A stretch of DNA of 64,000 nucleotides. Source: Russula earlei (lineage: Eukaryota > Basidiomycota > Agaricomycetes > Russulales > Russulaceae). The stretch is taken from positions 1-64,000 of the forward strand of contig JAGFNK010000241.1 of NCBI GenBank assembly GCA_025769875.1. Direction: 5' to 3'. The position numbers and the translations under genes were made by a program. Of this stretch, positions 56,474 through 64,000 are shown one piece after another (within the stretch, counting starts at the first letter, position 1; every line of letters begins with the position of its first letter). The notes beneath the pieces are model-generated. The model worked only from the letters and a program-made list of their open reading frames with translations. It ran no database searches and was not told the DNA's origin.

Positions 56474-57660
56474 ATGCCATGTGGCCAGGTGTTGTCTGAT
56501 GATGCACGCTGGATTATCTTACACATGTCTTCAAGATTGACCCTTGACAATATCACCCATCACACTGGAGTTCCTTGTCGTACTATAGAGCGCATTGTGG
56601 CCGATTTCAGATCTCATGGAACAGCCAATCACCCAAACAGTCTACTCCAACCAACAAATAGAATCCTTACAATGCAGGAAGTACAAGTGAGTTCCCCACA
56701 TTCTCTAGTTCATTCTGTGGCGCATATTGGCTACTTTCTTCAAGGCACCATCGTCCATACTCCGGATGCCTATCTTGATGAGCTGAGAGATATTTTAAGA
56801 GAAAGGACTGGCATTGAGGTGTCATTGACGACTATATGGTGTACCCTGAGAAGGAGTGGCTTCACAATGAAGAAGGTAAGTCATTTCACCTTGAGTTCAC
56901 ACTCAAGTGCACTGACTTGCCCAGCTGAGCAAAAATGCACTAGAGCGCAATGAGGACCTGCACCTTCAGTATTGGTATACCTTTGGCATCACCTATACCA
57001 CAGAGCAGGCAGTTTTTGTGGACGAAAGCTCCTTTGATCGCTGAACTGACCTTCAAGGGCGAGCATGGGCAATGTCAGGGCAAGCAGTGGTAAGGAAGAG
57101 TTTTTTCATTTGAGGAAAACAGTGTGTCCTGCTATCTATATCTACAACAGACTAGAATACAAAGTATCCAGTTATTTGCTTCTCCCAGCGCTCTTGCTCG
57201 ATGGCATCATCTATAGCCAGCTGGTTGAGGGTTCTTTCACATCTGAACTATTTACCAGCTTCATCCAAGGTCTAGTTTTGAAAAGGTATCCCTTCCCTGG
57301 CAAGAACTCAGTATTGATCATGGACAATGCATGCATTCATAGAAGTCCATGAATACTCCAAATGGTCGAAGAAAGGTATTATATTGTTTTCTCATGCTGA
57401 TGTATTGCTCATTTGATGAAGGGGATGTCGGCTCCTTTACCTGCCACCATACTCTCCTGATTTTAATCCAATCAAACTCGCATTTTCAAAGATCAAGGCC
57501 TACATTTGTCGGAATGGGGGTGTGGCTTGTGCTGACTTGGGTGGTGATGATACCGATGTGTGGGTTTTCCTGTATAAGGCAGCATTCTCTGTTATGTTGG
57601 ATGATGCAGCAGGTTGGTTCCACAAATGTTGCTATATCTGACTTTTTCCGAGTTACTGTG
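56474..57660 (+). pseudogene. TIR element 2 transposase (DDE_3 type), decayed
   Basis: Start MPCGQVLSDDARWI at 56474, HTH region SRLTLDNITHHTGVPCRTIERI. Introns: after TMQEVQ (GTGAGT...CAAG), after FTMKK (GTAAGT...CCCAG) and after MVEERK (GTATTA...GAAG). Between them: HTPDAYLDELRDIL, ALERNEDLHLQYW. First catalytic Asp in AVFVDESSFDR, second in VLIMDNACIHR. At the third position the family reads NPIE, but here YSPDFNPIKLAFSKIKAY has Lys. Stops also follow VDESSFDR and interrupt AVVRKSFF. It is closely related to the gene at 53136, but the two elements are separate. The lesions mean it cannot mobilise itself now. Confidence 0.82.
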
Positions 57661-57725
57661 GTGTCCCCTTGTTGTACTGTATTGTACCTTGCAAAGCTAC
57701 CATTCCAGCCTTGAACATCATTGGA

Positions 57726-58315
57726 TGTTATGATTACCCCCTTGTCGGTTCGTCCATAATCCCTTCCCATCATTGCCCCTTTTATTATCTCCGTTTCTGT
57801 GGTTACCGTTTTATCCCTTGATGATGATCCCCTATTGTGTTTCACTTATTATGTTTCATCTATTGTTGAGCTACTTTTGCTATTGATCTGCCTTTTCACT
57901 TATTGTTCTGCTTATAGTACTGTACAGCCTCGCTACATACAGTATTTAAGCGCCTGTAAAAGGGAATGCCCAAGCTTAGCTTTGTCCCATTTCCTGTCGC
58001 ATCCCTTGCCTTGTACACTTTCTCAAATCACAACTTGCTTGTGCTGGCCTACACCTTGTTTGACCTGAGCACACCTCAAGGAACCCTTGTGTTCCTCTTC
58101 CTCCTCTGCCTCTCTCTCATCGTCTTCCTCTTCTGTGAAACCAGGAGATCGACTCTGTCTGTGGACTGGTCATTGTCTGACTCAGCCTTGAGACGCTAAA
58201 CCATTGAACCGGTCTCCTTGAGATGGCCCCACTGAACCCTTGAACCAAGTCACAGGGACTTGGCCCCACTGAACCTTGAGCTAACGCTCTTACTTACGGC
58301 CGCGACGCCATTACA
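57726..58315 (+). repeat. solo LTR-E, copy 2 (inside TIR element 2)
   Basis: 590 bp, TGTTATGATTACC...GACGCCATTACA, with a perfect TSD TTGGA (57721-57725 and 58316-58320). It shares the TATTTAAGCGCCTGTA core promoter with copy 1 at 39176 and has the same orientation. Confidence 0.93.
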
Positions 58316-58539
58316 TTGGACCCCAAGCCAACTGCTGCCCCAAGCAGCGGGAGACCCCCACCACTCACGGCTGCTGGCCATGGAATCAGCTGTGCTAGCC
58401 TTGAAATCAGCTGTGCTGGCCTTTCCCCCTACAACCTGCTCCCCATGTTCTCACCTGTATCCATGAACTTGCTATGACGCCTGCACAGGTGCCTCATGTG
58501 TGGGCCCTGTTGTTGCGTAAAGCGAGCACATAAAGAGTT

Positions 58540-60305
58540 GTGTGGCTTATTCATCAACCATCCACCTGTCCACTCCTACTCCAGGATGAGAACAGGGCGT
58601 TCTTCCCTTCCCAGAGCTGCTCACCATACCTTGCTCTACCCCTCCATTTCAACCCCCTAAACCCTCATGGGCTCAAAGCAACGTGCTTCAAAATGCTGGC
58701 CTGCACCGACACGTACTACTGGCCAAAGGAATGCTGCCCGAAAAAAAACTGGTGGAAATGAAAGTGACAGCTCAGGCACTCCCACTTGACCAAAGTGATC
58801 ACAACCACAAGCTCAGGCTTCCAAGACATCCCTTCCTGCTATTGATGAGGATGGGGAGGAAGAGCCCTATGCCTATGTAAATGCAGAAGCCTGGGAACTC
58901 ACTACAGCACACATGCATGGACCACAAGACATGCAAAATTGTCACAAAGGTGCATGGCCTTGATGTCAACTCACCCACACAGCTATATGGCTGGCCGCGA
59001 ATCGCTTACAAGAGTACATTTGTGCGTATTCCTTTCATGCCATCTCCTCTTCATCCTCACATCATCATCATCGTCGCCGCCAGCATGCCACCCTTGCCCC
59101 CATCAACGGCCGCACGCCCTCGCCCTCAATGCCCCTGCCTTCACCATGCACCGACAAGTCCCAATGCACAGCCAAAGAGCCCTGTACCACGCCGCCGTCT
59201 TCATTGCCATCGGACGGTGTTGCTACTGTACATTTCGGTATGCTTTTCTCCCCTTTTTTACTAGACTCTCATTTTGTTAGTCAGAGATCTGCACACCACC
59301 TATGCGTCCATTTCCCAGCCTGCCACCATCTTCCCTCTCCCTTTCTACTTCCACACCCCCTCGCTCCTCTACCTCACATCTGCCATCCAAGTTCTCCAAT
59401 TGTCCCACCTGCAATCATGTTTGGCAGCGCCATCAGCGCCCAAGGGACCACCCACCAGCACTCTCCCTATCCCCCCTCCAGCCTCTCCTTTGCATTGTCC
59501 CCCCCTCCTCACGTCGTGACTCGACCACACCCCTTGTCACCACACCTGGCCTTGGCCATCCTTCACAAATCACCACATGCCACTACCACAGCCGCTGGAG
59601 ACCACGACTCAATACCTTGCGTTGTCCAGCTTCGGTCCCCTTCTCATGTCTAGATTTCCTTTCATATGCCTGTCTTTTGTGCTTTTCCTGTCCTTAGCCT
59701 TAGTTCCCACCTGTATCTGCTACCATCTTGAATAAAGTTGCCCTGTTGTTCCCTTATCATCTGTGTGAACCTGAGTGCAGTCAAATGAACAAATGCGTTT
59801 TCGTGTTCCTGCTAGGTGCTCCTCCTCTTTGGAGCTTCAGTCTTATGAAGTCATTCTACATTCTTGGACACACTTCACCACCCCATGGGCTCAGGTGTGC
59901 ACTTCCTGGGGGGGCTCCTTCCCGGCACATGACCGTGCTACTGTCACATGATATGAGGGAAACGATGTTGCACACCACAATGCTTGAGTCAAAAACACTA
60001 TGGGGCTGCCTCAAGACAGCCCATGGGTACAACATGAGGGAAAATAATAGATATACACTGCGATTTTGAGTTGTAATTCATCTAATACACATGTGGAGGT
60101 GGCTTGAGTCCAGCTCCACCAATTCTCACTCAAATCTCATGAAAACAATGGGGCTGCCTAGCCCTCATTCAGGCAATTCAGGGACAATAAGTTTTATGTG
60201 AATTGAAGCTGTTTTGAGGGAGATATTCACCCCGCACGTTTGAGAGGGTTTTCTGCACCAATTTGGGTGGAATTCAAACTCCGCTAAGTGCGCTGAAAAC
60301 GGCAA
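58540..60305 (-). repeat. TIR element 2, right arm (~1.75 kb)
   Basis: The inverted partner of 54651-56410. Both arms keep CATCATCATC-type triplets (around 59065 and 55885) and the CCATGGGCTCAGGTGTGCAC block near the TIR core. Confidence 0.9.
58545..59760 (+). other. captured gene-like unit within inverted arm
   Basis: In the right arm, plus strand, there is a chain of Pro/Ser/His-rich frames (58881-59697) with a possible intron (GTATGCTTTTC...TTGTTAG, about 59240-59280), then an AATAAA at 59730-59735 in TCTTGAATAAAGTTGCCC, as at the end of an RNA polymerase II unit. A motif such as LRDLHTTYASISQPATIF is preserved in the mirror copy on the minus strand (55190-56405). No family recognised. 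Frames differ between arms by a few stops, so it is not clearly coding. It may be host DNA captured into the TIR. Confidence 0.45.
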
Positions 60306-60505
60306 TAACTTATCATTGTAACTAACACAGATCTCAGCATATGAGCTGAGCCAGTCCGCATGATCCGATGTGTCATGTGCCTGAGCTAAACTGGTGATGC
60401 CTGGTCCATGTAACCAATGCATCAATGTGTCTGAGCTGTGTGATTACATCACAATGTCCCAGGGTAGTGGTAACACACCAAATCAATGATAATCTCAACA
60501 AATTA

Positions 60506-61461
60506 TGCTGAAACTGGTTATCAATATGAATGAATGGTATTGAAATATGTAATGTTGCAGTGTGTCCAGAGACTCATGAGTGAGACCATTGACCAGACCA
60601 AGGAGAAAGCAGGGGTACAAACAGAATAGAGGGAATGAGTGGGACAACTGGTGTTGAAGCAGCCCTACATCTAAAGAAGGCAGAATTGTGAGACGACTGG
60701 AGCCACCGTGTCCGTTCACAGTGTATGAAGTGTGTGATCATGTGTGGAAAGGTCCATTGGAGCGCCGGAGGCTAGAAGATAAGGAGGTGAAATGGAGATT
60801 TGATATGAATAAATGGTTATATTGGAGAGTGATCCATGCATCGTTTGTTGCAATCGCGGGAATGTCTGATGTGTGTCGTCTAACATCTAGGAATGTGCAT
60901 GTAAGGGATGCCCATGTGTAGAACGCTTGACATTGATCTGACGCCACTGTATGCGCGTTTGAGTTCCTCCCACTTGAGCTTGCAAGTATACAATTTGATG
61001 TCATTTTTGTTACTGCCAATGTGACCTTCTGAATGTATATTGCAAAAGTGTGTGCATCTAAAAGTGTTCTCCCTCAGCATCCTAAGAAGTATTGCTGGAG
61101 GGGCTATCATCTGTGACTGTAATGCAACGTGCAATAATTATTCAGGATGTGGGGTAATGGCCAGTAAGCAAGATGACCAAGCGAGTGATCGAGATCGAGG
61201 AGGGAATGTAAACACTAGGCGAGGGTGCCGTGAGTGAACTTTAGGTAATTGCAAATTGCCAACCCGGGCTAACAGAGCAGTTGTTGCCGGATTATTGAAG
61301 ATCAAATCAGTACCCCTGACACGTGATAGATAATCCGCGCGTCAATCCTTCGGCTCCAGGGACCGAGGGAGTAGGGTGTCATCTGATAACAGAGGCTTGT
61401 GAAGAGGGAAAAAATGATAAGCTTGTGTGTGAATCTTCGACTTTGGAATTTAGACATGGTC
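60506..61461. other. unassigned, partly CpG-rich
   Basis: The left part continues the flank of the 53136 transposase element. From about 60680 to 61470 CpG is frequent, as in host DNA. A 77-codon plus-strand frame at 60688-60921 (RRLEPPCPFTVYEVCDHVWK) has no recognised family. It could be an internal fragment of the copia-type element whose LTR-F and primer-binding site lie at 61463-61964. Confidence 0.4.
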
Positions 61462-61462
61462 A

Positions 61463-61474
61463 GGGCCCATAACC
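61463..61474 (-). promoter_or_regulatory. primer-binding site next to LTR-F copy 2
   Basis: Minus strand GGTTATGGGCCC immediately inside the LTR. This matches the half-initiator-Met-tRNA primer site of copia-type elements (expected complement about GGTTATGAGCCC; the form GGTTATGGGCCC is that of Drosophila copia as I recall it). It marks LTR-F as a copia-type 5' LTR in minus orientation. Confidence 0.6.
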
Positions 61475-61964
61475 TGTTGAAGCAGATGGGCGCAGGTTAT
61501 GATAAGAGCGATAAGATCCTTAAGATCTATCAAAAAATATTTCAGTATTGTGTAAGACAAGACTCTAATTCAGTAATACCTATCAAAAGATATCTACAAT
61601 GCGTGATTAGATGCGAGAGATAAGATAGGAAACAGTAAGTACTCACTTCAGTATTGTGTAAGACAAGACTGAAGTGATCTATCGAAATACGATGCTCTTA
61701 AGTACTCCAGAGCGTCTCTAAGTACACTGCAAGTAGCTACTATCAATAAGAAGCAAAGATCATACAAGGATCAGTCATTAGTAGCTACCGATTGTCATCA
61801 ATTAACTTATCATTGTAAGTAACACAGATCTCAGCATATAAGCTGAGCTGGTGATGCCCGGTCTGTGTAACCGACGCGTCAACGCATCTGAGCTGTGATT
61901 ACATCACAACATCCCAGGGTTGTGGTAACATACCAAATCACTCAAATCAATGATAATCTCAACA
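61475..61964 (-). repeat. LTR-F, copy 2 (orphan 5' LTR)
   Basis: 490 bp, TGTTGAAGCAG...AATCTCAACA, without a matching TSD (left flank TAACC, right flank ACTGG). With a primer-binding site directly to its left, it is a 5' LTR in minus orientation whose element body has been deleted or rearranged. It provides the unoccupied form of the site into which TIR element 2 jumped in copy 1. Confidence 0.85.
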
Positions 61965-62329
61965 ACTGGGGGTGATGAAGTTGAACGTGAGACAGGGTAT
62001 GAATGTCTGGCAAAGTCTTGAAGCAGACCAGAGGAGGTTAGCACAAAGGGAGGAATTGTTATTCAAGTAAGCAGCTAATGAGACTATATACAGCAGGGAG
62101 TACTAAGGCGAGCATGATATGAAAGAAAGCATGAACAGGAATCAAAGATGTAAACATGAGATTGAGGTAAAGAAAACATGAAACACATATATCATTCCCA
62201 TGATATCATAACATCCTCCTGTTGATCACATAATTGAGAGTGATGGGGTGAGAATGGGAATGCGAGACATTGAAGGCAGTGATTGCAGTTGTGCACAAGG
62301 GGGGAGATGGAGGCATTTGGGCTGAGTGC
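61965..62329. other. unassigned sequence
   Basis: No gene recognised. The segment 62263-62350 resembles 52873-52956 and may mark another copy of the same unknown repeat. Confidence 0.4.
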
Positions 62330-62556
62330 CCTCACATACAGCGGTGGTGATGTTCACGATCTTGTGTGAGGACCTCTTGTAAGGTATCCATGTCAGGAGG
62401 CTTTCAAGCACAACCTAGACCATGGGAATTGGGTTGCAGCAGAGGAGCTCCACCTCATGGCTTTTGAGTATGGCCAGCACAATGTGGAACAGGATGTCAA
62501 GTCCATTGAGAAACAAGATGTCCCACATGTGGAAAAGTGTCTACAACAACATACAT
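62330..62556 (-). pseudogene. possible TBC (Rab-GAP) domain fragment
   Basis: The minus strand encodes FHMWDILFLNGLDILFHIVL, then AILKSHEVELLCCNPIPMV, a stop, VVLESLLTWIP. The pattern D-x-L-F-x-x-G, then a long helix with L-A-I-L and E-x-x-L-L, is that of the C-terminal helices of TBC domains in Gyp-type GTPase-activating proteins. There is at least one in-frame TAG (about 62417). The preceding Arg- and Gln-finger part of the domain was not found, so this is a fragment, either pseudogene or exon piece carried by a repeat. Family assignment by remembered pattern only. Confidence 0.45.
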
Positions 62557-63286
62557 ATTCAACACAATGTGCAGACACAAGAGGTGGAGGGGAGTTGAGA
62601 CCAGTTGGGCATGTGGGCAAGGTTGAAGAAAGGACAGGAAGGGAGGGAATGGAGGGGATTTGGCAGGTCACAGTTTGTTTCAGATTGGACATGGATAGCA
62701 TCATGCTTCAGCTCATGGTATGCACATATGCATGAGTCAAGGTACATGGCGTAATGCTGGAGATTTGTAGGAGCATCAAAACCTGAAGTGAAAGAGTTAG
62801 CTGGTTCAGATGGACCTGCAGGGATATGGGTGCTGGGGGCACAGCTGCAGTACATACCTTCCCATTGACTGGTGCCCACATTTTGTAACCATAAAACCAT
62901 AAAACCCCCAAAGAAGCCAGATATTGAAGTACATTGTCTGTTGCACTGTTCCAAATCATGGTATGGAGAACAATGAGCACCTTGAACACCACCAGATGTC
63001 AGCCCACAACAAGGAAGAAACAAGAGTGCACATGAGACCTGCAAGTCATTGGTTCAGCTGTGTGGTATGGGCATTCACCTGAAGGGAAGGTAGACTGTAA
63101 GAGAAGAGGGAGGGAAGGAAAGGAAGTAGGGCAAGGAGTGAAGGTGAGCAAGAGGGAGGGAGATAGGGAGAGGGAGTATTTGTATTTGACATGTGCAATT
63201 GCATGCTCCACATTTGAATAGAATTTACATAAAATATTCGTTGCCTTTTTACCTTTGCTATGTGTTGCCTGTTGCCTGTTATTCAT
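62557..63286. other. unassigned sequence
   Basis: The minus strand is partly open (62559-63044, Cys/His/Ser-rich), but no domain is recognised. A GA-rich purine tract lies at about 63098-63177. The right end may be the promoter of the ORF starting at 63287. Confidence 0.4.
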
Positions 63287-63960
63287 GGGCAAGGGAGCAG
63301 TCCCAACATTCCAAAGGGCAGCCAAAGCAAAAAAACAGGCAGAGAAGAATCTGACTGCACCTTTGACCACATCCAATGATCCATCTGACCACCCTGCTTC
63401 TCTGGACTCTGTGGCTCATGCAACACCTAAATTGGCACTGGAGTGCAGATGCCATCAGGACAGGTGGGGAATTGGATGAGAAGAACCATGTTGCAGCCCC
63501 AGGCCAACATGTGACACATTCCTGTGGTGCAACAGCTGCTGTGTCTTCATCCCAAGCCAAAAAACCACCCATGGCATTGCCCCCTCTTCCCAGTGAGGGA
63601 CATGAAGCTCCAAATGAGCCACAACCTATCCACCAAGCTTCCATTGCAATTTGAGCACTTCTCCAGCAGGAAGTTCTTGCAGAGGCTGGCCACAGACAAT
63701 GATGACAACTCAGTTGTAGATTCCCCTGTGTGGCAAGATGAGAGTGGCAATGTCAGCAATGACAGCATTGTTGAAGTCATGATGCAGAAGAAAAGCAAAA
63801 CTGCTACTGCTCCAAAATGCAGGAAAGTGGCAATAGCACACAAGGATGAAAGCAAGTCAGAGGATGATGAAAATGGTTCGTCATGGCAGTCTTTTGTGTT
63901 CCTACTCACCTGATATTTTGTTGGTGTTGGTCCAGAGACATTTTCGTTCACAGTAGAGAT
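63287..63960 (+). pseudogene. charged/disordered ORF, N-terminal part, runs off window
   Basis: Begins MGKGAVPTFQRAAKAKKQAE at 63287. Coding character continues through two frame changes (about 63460 and 63650): GGELDEKNHVAAPGQHVTH, then DNDDNSVVDSPVWQDESGNV and an acidic/Lys-rich KDESKSEDDENGSSW. A possible intron (GTTCGT...GTCCAG) starts at about 63875. Its composition is that of disordered, nuclear-type N-termini seen in hypothetical proteins linked to DNA transposons, but no family is recognised. The frame changes could be introns or decay. The 3' end is outside the window. Confidence 0.35.
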
Positions 63961-64000
63961 AATCAATAGGCAGAAAGGGAGCCATGTGATGGATATTGTT

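Larger units (their letters stand above)
54651..60305. mobile_element. TIR element 2 with 1.75 kb inverted arms
   Basis: 5655 bp, flanked by TA (54649-54650 and 60306-60307). The empty site CATCAATTAACTTATC is visible in LTR-F copy 2 at about 61796-61811. Ends TTGCTGTTTTCAGC / GCTGAAAACGGCAA. Each arm is about 1.75 kb. Between them lies an intron-bearing DDE transposase gene (56474-57660) and a solo LTR-E (57726-58315). The TA target, the DDE_3-type enzyme and the TIRs together place it in the Tc1/mariner superfamily, but the arm length is extraordinary for that group. Confidence 0.9.
54332..60500 (-). repeat. solo LTR-F, copy 1 (hosting TIR element 2)
   Basis: Ends TGTTGAAGCAG...AATCTCAACA and a perfect TSD AATTA (54327-54331 and 60501-60505). 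With element 2 (54651-60305) and one TA removed it is about 512 bp. It is closely similar to LTR-F copy 2 (61475-61964), which shows the uninterrupted site. Orientation inferred from the primer-binding site next to copy 2. Confidence 0.9.

Noticed and set aside
1..64000. tRNA or rRNA genes
   Set aside because: No cloverleaf-type A/B box pairs or rRNA core motifs were recognised by eye; a tRNA scan would be needed to exclude them fully.

Overview
The window looks like nuclear DNA from a filamentous fungus, most likely a basidiomycete (Agaricomycetes). Three host genes are split by many 43-70 bp GT-AG introns, and the rest is a graveyard of transposon families typical of mushrooms: Ty3/gypsy, Ty1/copia, a LINE with RNase H, PIF/Harbinger, Tc1/mariner and MULE. 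No prokaryotic operons, rRNA or tRNA genes were seen.

Layout. 0-4.9 kb: two diverged copies of a short coiled-coil ORF and a broken gypsy gag. 4.9-10.7 kb: a copia element on the minus strand, delimited by a TTCAG target-site duplication (TSD), with a solo LTR inside its RT. 11-24 kb: a degenerate plus-strand gypsy element opened by a fold-back MITE, solo LTRs of two families and a Harbinger transposon. 24-27.6 kb: an LTR containing a Tc1 element that itself contains an LTR. 27.6-28.3 kb: a MULE fragment. 29-36.6 kb: a LINE with a solo LTR near its 3' end. 36.8-40.8 kb: a TIR element with TA TSDs carrying a gag-like ORF. 41.2-50.1 kb: a host gene island with VPS34 (minus) head to head with STT3 (plus), then a HIRIP3-like chromatin gene. 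51-64 kb: a Harbinger-derived MITE, two intron-bearing Tc1/mariner-type transposase genes, a second TIR element with arms of about 1.75 kb, two LTRs of a copia-type family, a probable TBC-domain remnant and an incomplete ORF at the right edge.

The solo-LTR families are named here A to F. A is the copia pair (259 and 358 bp). B is about 885 bp (3 copies). C is about 955 bp (7 copies or fragments). D is 560 bp (1). E is about 600 bp (2). F is about 500 bp (2). TSDs were read directly for most of them, so the insertion order can be reconstructed.

The host genes are unrelated housekeeping functions: phosphatidylinositol 3-kinase for autophagy and vacuolar sorting, the catalytic subunit of oligosaccharyltransferase, and a probable H2A-type histone chaperone. 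They are rich in CpG, whereas most repeats are CpG-poor and have CGA codons turned into TGA or TAA, which suggests cytosine-methylation or RIP-like mutation of repeats. The most unusual objects are the two related TA-flanked TIR elements (36.8-40.8 and 54.65-60.3 kb) and the three-deep nesting of one LTR family at 13.7-20 kb.
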